Of a DNA stretch of 64,000 nucleotides, positions 1-11,400 are shown one piece after another. Location: positions 47,148,751 to 47,212,750 of the forward strand of contig CM075942.1 of the NCBI GenBank assembly GCA_038030265.1. Direction: 5' to 3'. Every line of letters starts with the position of its first letter. The stretch's first letter is position 1. The notes beneath the pieces were generated by a model, which saw only the letters and a list, made by a program, of their open reading frames with translations, had not been told where the DNA came from and searched no databases. This stretch comes from Corythucha ciliata (taxonomy: Eukaryota; Arthropoda; Insecta; Hemiptera; Tingidae). A program made the position numbers and the translations under genes.

Positions 1-1269
1 TGTATGTGAACTCGCCTACAACTCCAATGAACTGGCACCGCCAGGCTTGAATTGGCTCCTTACTCTCCTAGAGAAAGGGGCCCTTACCCCCCCCCCCTCG
101 TCCGACCATCTGGAAAAAAAAATTGATACTGTCAAAACAAAAAGCAATAATTTTTTCTACAGAAGCGCACAAGATCTCCAAAAACCAACAGCACCATCCC
201 AATTGTCCGTACAGACGACAAATAAGCCTCAGAAACTTCTCAAACTGAGTAAAAGCGCTGCTGAAACGGACAAAAAACGATAATTTGAGATATTTGCGGT
301 TTGAAAATCGAGAAAAAGCGCTAAAATTGAGAAGAAGAGCTAATTCGTTGCTATACATGTGAATACATCGCCATGTGTATTTATTTATTTTTATTTTTTC
401 ACCTGAATAATATGCTTATTATACTCATACTCATATACTCACAGATAATTCTTCCCCGAGCCCCAAATCGGTGTAGGTCCGCCACAGTTCCTGGAAACGG
501 ACAATTCGCACCAGGCACTGACTTTTCGCTACTATGATTCAGCCGTGGACCAGGTTTGCGCCTCCTTCCCGTCCCAAGGTGCTATTTACAATCGGTGAAG
601 GTCTATTCGAACTGGATCGGAATATCGGAGTTCGATATTCGAACTGGCCATTTGAATATGAGCCTATGCTCATTTTGCCTCGAAAAACCTTAAAAAACCC
701 AACATGTTGCTCCTAATGTCCCCCTGACTTGTACCCCCTCTCCCACTGTGAAAATAGTGGGGCCCCTTGATCAGTTTGGTGCTTCTCTGAAAAAGCAAGA
801 CCCGTGTATTTTTTCATTATCGGTGTGTGGCGACCTGCGGGCTTATTAAATCTCAATTGATACGATCGCGTACTACCAAACTTTTCTAGGGGGGGGGGGG
901 ACCTCGGTGGCCGCCCCTCTTGCTCATCCAAAGAACTACCAGGTTCAAGGGCCCAAAACACCATTTTTTAAAAGTTCATTTCTTTGGAGGGCCTCTCCAA
1001 GCTCCAGGACCATATTTGTTGGGGTTCCCTGCTGGGGGCCCCTCGCCGACCAGCCAACCTGGTCAGTCCGGGCTGGGCATCACCTCGTGATATGAAAGCA
1101 AATGTGACAATACCCGCGGTAAAGCCAGTCCTTTACGGCTTCTGCGAGTTTTTTAAACTCACATTGTTTTGTATAGCTTGTGAGCTGAATATCTTGCATG
1201 TTTTCGGTATTATTTGTATGATACGTTTTGCCTGAATTGTGATTATTTTTTGAAAAATACTTTCACCAG
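1..1269. other. Upstream non-coding stretch (intron or intergenic)
   Basis: No convincing coding exon is visible here. The stretch includes a short family-A-like repeat patch at about 290-345, a C run near 90-98 and a 12-G run at 889-900. The lipase exon starting at 1270 begins in mid-protein after a splice acceptor. This stretch is therefore either the large intron before that exon, with earlier exons outside the window, or unrelated sequence in front of a truncated gene. I saw no lipase nucleophile motif (GHSxG) in it. Confidence 0.5.
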
Positions 1270-2203
1270 GGAGCCTTGAACGCTCAGAAAAACCTGGGCA
1301 TCTACGAATTCATGCCACGTACAGCAGTACTCTCGGAAGAGTTCAAAAAGCTGTGCAGCTCGAATCAAACTGTCAAATTCTGCTTGGACGCCGCGAAAAT
1401 TCTATTTGGAGATCATCCTTCGAATATCGACAAAGTAAAGAAGCTCAGTGACCATTTTTCAAACATTTATTTTATTATAATACTTTTTTATATTCCAACC
1501 GAATTTATAGAGAGATCTGGTGTCGTTGTTCGAGCACTTCCCGGCTGGAACGTCGTTGAAAGCTCTGTGGCACATGTTTCAAGTTCTCGTTAACGGTAAA
1601 GTTGATATATTCGTATTATTTCCAGCATTAAGCGCGTATTTTTTTGACTGTAGAATTCCAAGTGATATGACGGGGGGAGGGGTAAGGGTGACTGACCAGA
1701 CTGCCACAATGTGAGGAGGAGGCGTCAAAACTCGACGTTGTTACACATTTGACATAAATAGCACATTCCTCAATTCAACGAAGGGAAATTTTTAATGTTT
1801 TGACGTTTCGTGCGTTCAGGATTTGTCCAATTCGACTACGACAGCCCCGAGGAGAACATCAAACACTACGGAACACCGAGCCCGCCCTCGTATCCCTTGG
1901 AAGATATTAGCTCATTTTTAGTCGTCTTCTACAGCGACAACGATGTCTTCATCAGGCGACAGGTGAGCACAAATTTACCGTCTCTTTAGAGAGAGAGAGA
2001 GAAAAAACGAAATAATAATATGACTTGCTTAGGAACTGGAATATTTAACGAAAAGACTGACTGGGCCGACAAAAATTGTTCACATCCCCGACCCGAAATT
2101 CACTCACGCCGACTTCGTCGTAGGATTGAACGCCAAAAAAATATTATTTAATCCAATCATAAGTTTAATGAATTCTTTTAATAAAAACGATCTTGAAAAC
2201 TGA
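1270..2203 (+). CDS. Acid lipase (gastric/lysosomal-type), 3' half only
   Basis: Alpha/beta-hydrolase of the acid lipase family (gastric lipase / lysosomal acid lipase), which hydrolyses triglycerides or cholesteryl esters. Four exons fit GT-AG introns and keep frame: 1270-1434, 1511-1595, 1820-1962 and 2033-2203 (TGA). Visible family marks are GIYEFMPR, two cysteines (KKLCSSN, VKFCLDA), HFPAGTS, then YSDNDVF with the likely catalytic Asp and FTHADFV with the likely catalytic His. The nucleophile Ser half is absent from the window: the first visible exon matches the fifth exon of the lipase next door and starts at the same intron position within a residue or two. Exons 2 and 3 are exactly 85 and 143 bp, as in the neighbour, showing tandem duplication. 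Either the 5' exons lie left of the window or the copy is 5'-truncated; the second would make it a pseudogene. The visible frame has no lesion. Confidence 0.85.
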
Positions 2204-2378
2204 ACGAAACGAGTTGATTTATCGCCCTGACCTATCAACAACTGTAGGATTTATCTATCTAGGTACCTGTAAAGCAATCGCTGAAAGAGAAACTAAATTT
2301 ATTGCCAGATAATTTCGGTTTAAATACCCTTTTCCACGAAGGCCTGGCCTTCCAAGTTCCAGGGGCGGGTGTGGAAAA

Positions 2379-4123
2379 ATGTTGTTCGTGAAAGAGGCTT
2401 ACGCTCATAAGTTTATGTCAATGACCACCGTGTTGGCGTTGGCTTTGTACGGGAAGTTTGCCAATTTCGGTAATGAACTCATCATCCCTAAATTCATTGA
2501 CACAGTGAGTAAATTTTATAATTTATTTGTTTTATTAACTAAAAAGATGAATTGTTTTGAAACGCAGTGCCACCTAATAGAGATCGCGGGGTTCATTTGT
2601 CAAAAACACCACGTCGTAACGGAAGACGGATACATACTGCAATTGACGCGCGTTGTACACCCCGTGACACCTAGCACGGGTCGTCCCATTTTGATGCAGC
2701 ATGGAATTTTGGCAGCGTCGGACTTTTGGGTGACAACAGGACCCGATTGGGACCTTCGTAAGAAGTTTATCGTGGACGATTCACAGTTTTTTTCTCCAAT
2801 TTTTATTTGTAAATAAAGCTTACTTGCTGGTCAAAGAAGGCTACGATGTATGGCTTGGAGATGAAAGAGGGAATTACTACTCGAGAGCCAACACGCACAT
2901 GAGTCCTCTCGAGCCATCGTTCTGGAATTTTACGTAATAATTAAAACAAAATCTTAACGATTATATTTTTATTTTTAAGGAATTCATGGCACCCCTCCCC
3001 ATCCGCTACTGTTTGTGTAGTTTCAATGAATCTGGTCTATATGACACTCCCGCTTTTGTTGATTTCATCATATCGAAGACGGGCTACGAGAAAATATTTT
3101 ACATCGGTCACTCGATGGGAACGTCAGTCTTTCTCGTCATGACGTCCATGCGCCCCGAGTACAATGACAAAATCCAGGGGTCCATTCTTTTGGCACCCAT
3201 CGCCACCGTGACACCGGTGAATGAGATACAAAGCCCTCTGTATCGGTTTTACATTAACAACGGCCCGATTGCCTATGTCAGTTTTTAAATTGTGCACGTA
3301 TAAGCCACGAATTTATCTTTAAAAACAGATATTTTTCCTTCAAAAGGATACCCTTATTTCTGGAGGAATCTACGAGTTTGAGCCGCGAACAAAAGCGGCG
3401 ATAGCGTACGTTCAAATTACTTGTCAGGAGGCAAGCTCTCAAAGCATATGCGTTCAAGTCATTGGCGATATTTACGGCAACGACGCTATCAATATCGATT
3501 TAGTAAACTTTTTTTTACCGTAAAATAATTGATTTTACAAATTTCGTGCTTTAGGAGCACGTTGGATTTCAATACTCGGTCATTCCGGCTGGGACTTCCA
3601 TGAAAACGGTTTACCATTTAATTCAGCTATACGAATCGGGTTTGTTTTAACTTACAGATGAACAAAAATCTTATCTTTAACATTTTTCAACTCCAAGGTC
3701 ATTTTCAAATGTTCAACTACGGTCTCGAAGGGAATTTAGTCGCGTACAACAGCACCGAACCACCATTATACCCAGTTTCAAGGATCACAGCACCCGTTGC
3801 CCTGATCTACGGGAACAACGATCCGTTCACAAACGGACCGGTGAATAGGCGATTTGTCTGAACCACCTGATGCTGGGCCTTTTAGTTAATTTTGTTTGTT
3901 TGTGTTTTTTCAGTCGACCTCGGTATTAGCGAGTCTGTTGCCCAATCTAGTTCAATTCAAAGCAGTTCCGGACCCACTGTGGAATCATATGGACTACGCT
4001 TATGCTAAAAACCGTCGCGAGGTTCTATATCCCGACATATTTAAAATATTGTACGATTTGAATCAAGATAGTTCATCATCATCATCATCGTCGTCGTCAT
4101 CGTCTGAATCGGCAATGCAATAA
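2379..4123 (+). CDS. Acid lipase (gastric/lysosomal-type), complete, 8 exons
   Basis: Predicted secreted or lysosomal triglyceride/cholesteryl-ester hydrolase of the acid lipase family, 432 aa (family usually about 400). Exons: 2379-2504, 2568-2757, 2819-2933, 3021-3276, 3329-3502, 3555-3639, 3698-3840, 3914-4123; all introns are GT-AG, 52-87 bp, and phases agree. Landmarks in order: HHVVTEDGYILQLTR (residues 57-71), oxyanion-loop HGILAASDFWV (87-97), GYDVWLGDERGNYYSR, GLYDTPAF, nucleophile GHSMG (Ser175), PAGTS, catalytic Asp357 in GNNDPF and His388 in WNHMDY. GHSMG replaces the more usual GHSQG. The start is the first ATG of the exon; ATG at 2415 is an alternative that would place the hydrophobic MTTVLALAL stretch nearer the N-terminus as a weak signal peptide. 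The C-terminus carries a poly-Ser tail not typical of the family. It lies 175 bp after the previous lipase on the same strand. Confidence 0.92.
4072..4105 (+). repeat. TCA/TCG trinucleotide repeat coding poly-Ser
   Basis: An in-frame TCA/TCG run encodes 12 consecutive serines (SSSSSSSSSSSS) just before the lipase stop. It lies after the catalytic His, so length changes would alter only the tail. Confidence 0.9.
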
Positions 4124-4172
4124 AGGAAACGTGGGGTTTTGTTATTATTACAAAGATGTTTTACCGGGCAAA

Positions 4173-4178
4173 AATAAA
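4173..4178 (+). terminator. AATAAA polyadenylation signal of the complete lipase
   Basis: Canonical AATAAA about 50 bases after the TAA stop of the 432-aa lipase, on the same strand, in A-rich sequence. Confidence 0.6.
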
Positions 4179-4339
4179 AAGACATTGACTTTTGTGACTA
4201 ATAAGCTAGTAAACTGTCAAAAAGAACATAAAAATGTACTTTATTGGTCCTAATAACTTGAAATTTGTCCTACAGGCTCATCAGACACATTTCAGATCAG
4301 TCATTTGGTCACATGCCAGTATAAGTACAGTCTGACGAG

Positions 4340-4930
4340 GAAATTGACATTTTTTGTACTGAAAGATCCGATTTTCGCACTGAAAGATTCAATTTTCGTA
4401 CTGAAGTCTCAATTATATTGAAGTATTAGCAATTTTCCTTCTTTTTAGCTGTCCATCATCGGTTTTGCTCAATTTTATCTTGGCACTAGAGTGTTTCTTA
4501 ATTTCAGCTGTGAATTGACGCTTTTTATTTTCTTTTATTCGCGAATCAGCGCTTTTTCTTATTTGGCTGTTTATAGCTGGATAGCTGGATTAGCAATTTA
4601 GTACAATTCGCGAGTTAACGACTTTTCTCACTTTTATCCGCGAATTAGCCATCATTTATTCAATTTGATTCCTGAATTAGCATTTTTATCAATTTTAGCG
4701 GCGATTTTTATTATTAATATTCACCACAAATTAAAATTAACGCTTATTCTCAATTTGTGCCACGGACTTGGCTCAAAAACCTCACGTTTTTCCAAATTTC
4801 ATCCGTAAATAATGACTTCTTTACACTACAAATCAGTGATTTTTTCTAAATTTAGGGCTGGAATTTACGTAGAGAAACCGCGAATCATCGCTTTTTTGTT
4901 TTAGTCACGAATATTAGCGCTTTTTCTTTG
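4340..4930 (+). repeat. Degenerate repeat family A array
   Basis: About 600 bp of imperfect, variably spaced ~30-bp units built on GCGCTTTTTCTCAATTTTAG followed by a variant of CCGCGAATTA. Units are strongly diverged and indel-rich, so the period drifts. The same unit recurs in both orientations elsewhere in the window. No coding potential. Confidence 0.7.
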
Positions 4931-5199
4931 TGGGTGTCATCACATGTTAACTATTAGGGCGGAGCGATCCTGTTCGGCGGTTGAACGTTTCGCTACTTCA
5001 TCGATTTTAGGGCGAAAGTAAATCAATAATATCTTTCAAGAGTGCATATTTCATTTATTTTTCAGCTCAACAGTAGAAAACACCAAACAGAGCAGTCAAA
5101 GCAGCGACAATAACAATAAAATATAAGCAAAGAGCCACAGAGTACATAAATAAGGTATGATTACAGTCAGATATTAGGATTATCACAATAACTGATAAT

Positions 5200-5530
5200 T
5201 TTTTCCTTAAAAGAATTGAAAGGATCGGAGAAGATATCACAGCTCAGGGGTATAGAATTGGCCAATGAAGTAAAACGAGACAGCGTGTAATACCTCCCGT
5301 ATAATTGGTACGGAACGGTGCAACATTAAATGTAGCTCCCGTCAGTCTCTGACTTCGCTGTGGAACTCTCAGAGCTAGACCAGAAAGGACTTCAGGACAG
5401 GAAATGTGGGAGTTGAGGACCTTCCAGACAAATAACAGGCTTGAAACTCTTCGTCTATCCGCTAACGATATCAATATTGCCGTAGTTTGGTCATTTTTTC
5501 CCCATCGCAGCAAGTCAGATTTCACATTTT
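5200..5530 (-). pseudogene. LINE reverse transcriptase C-terminal relic
   Basis: The minus strand encodes LADRRRVSSLLFVWKVLNSH, then VPQRSQRLTG and FRTNYTGG, matching the pattern of the region after the reverse transcriptase domain of jockey/CR1/I-type LINEs (LxxRRxxxxLxxxYKxLNG, then VPxRxxR). After about 5250 the match continues in another frame (NSIPLSCDIF, then FNSFKEK, compare WNSLPxxI...FKxxL). This is a frameshifted, 5'-truncated dead copy. Residue types follow known LINE tails; the exact clade cannot be decided. No tail or target duplication was recognised. Confidence 0.6.
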
Positions 5531-5559
5531 ATTGGCCATCTGCGCAAGATATTTAAAGG

Positions 5560-6190
5560 GAACGAATCGTCTGCAGTTTAGCCATTTTCAAGGTGCGAAG
5601 GCTCAGTTTGGCCATTTTTGTAGCACGAATATGGTATAGGTTTCTCTATGTATTCCCCAGGCACGAATGACCCGTTTAGCCATTTTTAGGGCGTGACGAG
5701 CCAGTCAAGTTATTTTATTCGTGGGAGTAGAGTGTAGTCAGTTTATCCACTTAGGTGCGTGTAACTATCGCTTTTGCGGAGGGTGGAAAGGGGTCGCTTT
5801 TCAAGGCGTGAAGGCTCATTTTGACGAATGAATGGTCGATTCAGACATTTTCAGAGCGAATCATCTGTTATTTAGGCCTTAAAAAATCGTGAATCGCCAG
5901 TATAACCATTTATAGGCCGCATATTAGAGTCTTTTTTGCCAATTTATGGCTTGAATTGACCATTTTCACGGCGCATAACTGTCCGTATTACCATTTCAAG
6001 GGTGTGAACAGTCAGTGTGATATTCTCAGGGCACGAACCTGTCATTTTTTAAAGTACGAGCCCAGTTCAGCCAGGCTCGAATCACTAGTTTAACCGTGTG
6101 TATGGACAGTTTGCCATTTTTATAGGGCGCACATTGTCAGTTTGGCAGTGTGCGACAGTTCGGCCGTTTTTAGGTCGGGAATTTAGAATA
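5560..6190 (+). repeat. Degenerate repeat family D array
   Basis: Imperfect ~28-32-bp units around GTCAGTTTGGCCATTTTTAG and GGCGCGAA. At least a dozen recognisable units occur (for example near 5600, 5680, 5970 and 6110). This family was seen in this window only here. No open frame. Confidence 0.6.
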
Positions 6191-6199
6191 CTTTAGCAG

Positions 6200-7600
6200 G
6201 GCGTTGAAACCTCTTGGTCAAAACTGATTTCATTTTATCTCCACTAACGCAAGTTCAGGCCCTTGTAAAAAATCCGTCCGAGCAATGTTCGCAAAATTTG
6301 CGATTCTAATTAAAAACTGTCTATCCTTTTCTGGAATAACTATTTTTCGCCTTAACTTGAACATTTACGTTGTTCTGTCTCGAGCTTGTGCTATAAAACT
6401 GACAGTTTTCTCCAAAAACCGAAAATCAGTTGGTGGAACGCCAAATTAGCCTCAGAGGCTGCATTTTGAATCGGTAATGACGGAATTTTTGTCAAATGTC
6501 CCCAAAGTAGTCCGGAAACTGTCAATTTTACTATGTGTAGACTGAAAAATCGCCCAATTTACTAGACAGAGGAGTTATTATCAGATATACATATAAAAAT
6601 ATTTCTTTTCACAAAGCCGCTGATCTGGCCGGGGGAACTGTTTATCTGATGCCGTAAAAAGGGTCATTTTTCACAATCACACGATCTAAAAACTGCCGAT
6701 TGAGCCTACGTTGTATACGTTGTACGTATACAAAGGTGACCCTTAAAATGTTCTTCGAAGAGAGGCTAACAGTTCAAACGATTTTGTACTCAAAATACTA
6801 AATTCTGATTGACGTTTATGCTCACAATCAGCTTATGGTTGAGCGGGACTTGAAACCCATCGGTCCACCCGAACCCATCACTGACTATCCACTTCAAAAA
6901 TGCATATTTCCCTTTACTGTCCCATGGTCGGGTCGGTGAAAGTTTCCCCACAGGAAACCGTTAGTGTTGCCCCATTAGGGACGATTTTCACGGAAAACAA
7001 AGTTAGTTTCTCCTAAGAATCAAACTATTTCGCTTGAAACTGCATGGAATTACCGTTTTCAACACAAACTGGTCATTTTCTTTAATAAATTTCAAAAGGC
7101 AGAAAACGTATCAAATTCCACCCTTTTGATTTCAACTTTATGCTATACTGGAAGCCTTATACAGTAACTGCTTTAGTCGGCCGTAAAATAGTGAATTTCG
7201 CTGCTGGGCAGCCGCTACCCTTTGCCTCTTTGGAGACGCTTATTGTGTGTGAGGAGCTGACTCTTTGGCCAATCAATTTTTGGGGGGCTAACTTACCTAC
7301 TTCTTTTTTTTATTTAATAGAAAAAACAGCATCATTTTATAGCGTTGTCCTGGCAGAATCTGTTCAAGTTCTTCTCATTAACAAAACATGGTGGTGTAAA
7401 AATAACAGACCCAACTCGAGCATTGAAGTATGTAGAGGCTGAAAAGAAAAACCCTTTCAACACCCTCCCCTAATCCTTCTCCACTGCTAATTAATGAGAA
7501 TAATCCCGGTAAGAATGAACAGAAAAGTTTCCCTAAAAGGTTTATGACCTGCTTTAAAGCCCCCAAAAAATATTTCTATACAATCCCTTCCACTCCATGA
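6200..7600. other. Non-coding spacer before the secreted-protein gene
   Basis: AT-rich sequence with no supported gene. The open frame at 7140-7442 has no domain or splice context. The last ~150 bases precede a TATA box and are probably the proximal promoter of the gene starting at 7688. Confidence 0.5.
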
Positions 7601-7603
7601 ACC

Positions 7604-7609
7604 TATAAA
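7604..7609 (+). promoter_or_regulatory. TATA box
   Basis: TATAAA lies 84 bases before the ATG at 7688. A start of transcription about 25-30 bases downstream (near 7635) would give a ~50-base leader. Position and exact match are seen; use as a promoter is inferred. Confidence 0.6.
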
Positions 7610-7687
7610 TACCTGTGAGGCAGCTCCGTGCAATTTTATTGTCGTTCGTGAAAAATTACAGGAAGGTTGATTTTTTCCGTATTAACA

Positions 7688-9111
7688 ATGAAGACGACGA
7701 CTGTTTTCATCGTGTGCCTCATCGCTGTGACCGCACTCGCGTCCTTGGCTCATTCTCATGACACGGAACACGAGAGCGTCAAAAAGGTCCTAGACAAGGA
7801 TAAAAAGGAGGAGGACAAGAAGAAGCCCTTGATCAAGCCCGTCATTGAAGAGGAACACCATCACAAGCCGCCGCAACATCACGAGCGACCCGTTTTTCAA
7901 ATTCCTTCGATTCCCTCGTTCCCAATTTTCCCGCAAATTCATTTTCCTCAAATTCATTTCCCAGCTATTCCCCTTCCTCAGCTTCCCGAGCTCCCCTCGC
8001 TACCGAAACTGCCACGACCCTTCAAAAAGGAGACAATCAGAGCTACTAAAACTTTGTTTGTTGAGGTAATAATAATGAATTCATTCGAATTTTTATGCTT
8101 AGCGTTAACATTTTTTTTTTATTTTTGTGGTTCAACCCTAAAGTTGCATAAAAAAACATTCAAGTAACTTAGTTAGGAGTGGGTGGGCTTTTAGAGGGAA
8201 AGTAAAGAGGGTAGAGCCTGTGAATTATTAATAAATTGCTTCGAGAAGCTGGATAAAGAATAGAGAAATACTCCTCCCCCCTGCCAGCAAGTCTTTAACT
8301 TTTGTGTTTATTTATGAACCAGACAACGAAGAAAGTGACGAGACACCCCATTTGCGTGACTGCTCTACCGGGGAAACTACGCCCCTGCTTTTACAATAAG
8401 GGTTACAACCGAGACGACATTCTAGAGAACGAGGAACTGTCTGCCGCTATTGAGAAGGATCAAATTCAACCGACAGCTGCCGCTGCCCCGATACTGTAAT
8501 ATGAAATATTGCCCCCCCCCCACTCCCCGTTAAGCTACAAAAGGAGCTCCTCCTAATTTTTTTTTTCAATAAAAGGGAAACTAGAATTTTGGGCCATGTC
8601 ACGCACAGCGAACCGATTTCCAACGAAGATGACGCCGCCACCGATTCCCTCGCCGCCAGTGTTGAAAGCGAGCCGACCGACGACCTAACGACCGGTCGTC
8701 GTCAGGGTCGCTACATCGTTCGGCATCCCGTTCGAAAAGTTACCCACGAAGCGACTGAGCCACTTGCGGTGGTACCCGACCTTCGAATTGACGCTCTCGA
8801 AGAGGACGACGGCCACTTCAAGCCGGGCATTCTCAAAGCGACACATTACATCACAAAAACCCTCTGGGTCACCAAAGTAAATCAAAAATTCCCCTCGCTA
8901 AGTCACCCAAAATTTTTGACCCCCCCCCCCAATTTTTTTTGTGTGTGCTTTTCAGATTGAAGACGTCATCGATCACCGAGTTACGGCTACACTTCTGGCC
9001 AAAAACTGTATCCCAAGTGAATCCATCATTCCACGCTGCGGCAAATGGAAGGATGAATCACCGGCCGAGGCAGAAAAAACTGCCGAATCTGAACCAGCAG
9101 AGTCATCTTGA
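7688..9111 (+). CDS. Secreted His/Pro-rich protein, four exons, unknown function
   Basis: Not assigned to a named family. Exons 7688-8065, 8323-8495, 8585-8876 and 8956-9111 fit GT-AG introns with matching phases and give 332 aa. The start MKTTTVFIVCLIAVTALASL is a clear signal peptide. Then come a Lys/Glu-rich stretch, a His-rich EEHHHKPPQHHE segment, and a Pro/hydrophobic region with repeated IPSIPSFPIFPQ / FPQIHFP motifs (about residues 75-115). Exon 3 begins acidic (NEDDAATDS). The end of exon 1 plus exon 2 (TLFVE then VTRHPICVTA) resembles the end of exon 3 plus exon 4 (TLWVTK then VIDHRVTATL), suggesting an internal duplication. If intron 2 is retained, a stop at 8497-8499 gives a shorter form, so two transcripts or even two genes are possible; the matching phases favour one gene. 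A TATA box lies upstream and AATAAA downstream. Likely extracellular, perhaps matrix or cuticle related (inference). Confidence 0.78.
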
Positions 9112-9118
9112 ATTAAAA

Positions 9119-9124
9119 AATAAA
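9119..9124 (+). terminator. AATAAA polyadenylation signal
   Basis: AATAAA eight bases after the TGA of the secreted-protein gene. A second AATAAA occurs near 9191. One of these probably ends the transcript. Confidence 0.6.
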
Positions 9125-9199
9125 AGCTTTATTATTAATTATTCTATAAATACTGTGATTGTTCAGGGGCCATTTTTATGTACACGAAACAAATAAATT

Positions 9200-10230
9200 A
9201 TTCTCTCTTTTTTTGACATTTTGTAATCCTTCTTCGAGAGTTGTAAAATGAGAGTTCAAACAACTGGGCTCTAAATAAACGCCCCCCTTCCAACTGCCAC
9301 CTCTTCACCCATCCTTAAAACAAGCTCTTCAAACATACTGAACGATTGGAGAAGAACATGCATCAATATTGAAGATACCAACCCCTTTAGGGATCCTGTA
9401 TTTGAATTCTGCATAGAGGGGATGTAATGTTGTTGAGTGGAATTGCAGGGGAAAGAAGTTTAAGTTGAGCCGGAAATTCAAAATAAACGAATTCACACAG
9501 TTTTGAAATTCAACTTCTTTTTTTTTCTCTCTCTCTCTCTCTCTCCGTAAGGACCCCCCGATTGATTCCATTCACTCTCCCCTCTCGTATTCATCAAAAC
9601 ACAACCAACGCTTAACCGTCAACATGTTCCCAATGGAACTTGGCGTTATCGACAGAACCAAAAAATATGAATAGGAAGCAAATGAAATGGATTCCGCGGT
9701 CTAACATCCCCAAACATATTGATTTGTCAGTAAGTAGAAGCCACGTCACGGCAGAAAACTCTCTCTAAGATTATCATTTCAGTGATAAATAGCCACCTCG
9801 TGCAGTTAAATCATATTAAAACTGTGGGTTTCATCACACAAACTGACCTTTCGTCCTGGATACTGTTCACCACAGCAATCTAGACTGAGAGAACTGGTGC
9901 ATAGTCTCAACGACTGATATTTTCATTTCTTCGAGATTGTTTCGAATAGTTGTTCCTTCAGATATTTTAGCGCCAAAAACAAAATATTCCACCGCACCCA
10001 TAGAACATTTTGTTCAAAAACTGACCATTTTGCTCTGTAAAGATGCTACAAACAGGCGCTCCACACGTGTACTGCGGTTGAAGTCGACTGCAGTGTCCCG
10101 GGGCAGCCATGATGAGGTACAAGGGTGCGGGCATCTCCCTACCCATCTTAAACTAGTCATGGTTCATGGTGAACCTCGAAACTGGCTGCGCTTGGAAACC
10201 CTCAATTTTCCCCTTTAAATTGGCTGATTG
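9200..10230. other. Non-coding spacer with CT microsatellite
   Basis: No supported gene. It contains a T-rich run followed by (CT)n at about 9526-9545. The open frames at 9329-9571 and 9937-10218 have no recognisable domain. Confidence 0.5.
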
Positions 10231-10239
10231 ACGCTAAAA

Positions 10240-10860
10240 CTAAACATTTAACGAAGTCGCTTCACGGCTAAAATTATGATAACTCTAATTTGGGGGTAAA
10301 ATTGAAAAAAATCGCTCATTTACAGCTAAAATTGAGAAAAAGCACTGTAACTAACGGTTGAAACTAGGACAAAGCTCTTATGAGCGACAAAGAAGAAAAC
10401 TGGCTTATTCGCAGATAAATTGGAAATAAATCACTCATTGACTGCATCTAAAGTTGAGAATAAGCCACACAGCTAAGCCATTGAATTAGCCATTGTGAAT
10501 AAGCCATTCACAGCTAAAATTGAGAAAACGTCAATTCACGGATGAAATTGAGATTGAGAGTTCGCAGCTTCTGGAGGCAACGCCGAAAAAAAGCGCTATG
10601 TGCTGTTCTGGAGTCCGCGGCTAAAATTAGGGGAAAATGCAAATTATTCAACGCTAAAAGTGAAAAAAAATTACCAATTCACAGCTAAGTTTTCGAACAT
10701 CGGTAATTCTCGGGTAAAAAGCGATGGTTCACAGCTACGATTCTTGGGGAAAAAATTAAATTTTACATGCGAATCGAGAGAAATAGCCACAGAATTACGT
10801 TATTCGAAGCTAAATATCTGCGAAATTGTTAGTTTCGTTTCTAAATATCCTGCAAATTGA
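10240..10860 (-). repeat. Degenerate repeat family A array
   Basis: Same unit as at 4340-4930 but reversed: CTAAAATTGAGAAAAAGCGC variants followed by TAATTCGCGG variants, roughly every 30 bases with many indels. The open frame at 10600-10860 is a by-product of the repeats. Confidence 0.7.
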
Positions 10861-10889
10861 CGTTTATGGTTTCAACCCACGCGAAATGA

Positions 10890-11400
10890 AATGTTTTGTT
10901 CATTTTTAATGAGGCCGGGGTTCCAGGGCTAGCCAGCCACGACAGCGCAGAGCGTACCCAAAGCCTGACAAGCATAGCCGTAAAAGGACATCACTTGGAT
11001 AAAAAAAAATCTGGGAAATCTGCAGAATTGCAAGTTTGTGGTCCATTTATCGGAGAAATGACTAGTTTTCGGGGTTTATTGCCATGGAATCGCGGAGTTT
11101 TCTGATATTTATTCCCACGAAATTTTGAGTTTCGGGGATATTATTCTTCGTTACTTTATTCTCGTTATTCTGACGAATAGCAGCAAAATTGCAACGTTTA
11201 GAAAGAAAATTCCCCCCAAATTGGAATTTTCTTGTCTGCATATTCCCCGAGATGCGAATTTCATGCTTCAATTTCAGCGAAATGGTGAGTTTCACGTCTC
11301 AAATAAGCGACATTGACATTCTCAGGGATATTAAAAAAAAAATAGCCGCAAAATTGCAGCATTTTGAAGGCAAAAATCCGTGAAATTGGAAGTTTACTAG
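10890..11400 (+). repeat. Degenerate repeat family C with a GC-rich block
   Basis: Units around GCGAAATTGCAAGTTTCGGG alternate with a longer GC-rich piece (GGGCTAGCCAGCC, ACGACAGCGC, CCCAAAGCCTGAC) at about 10915-10975. The same composite recurs near 14400, 15930 and, reversed, near 44050-44100. Confidence 0.6.
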
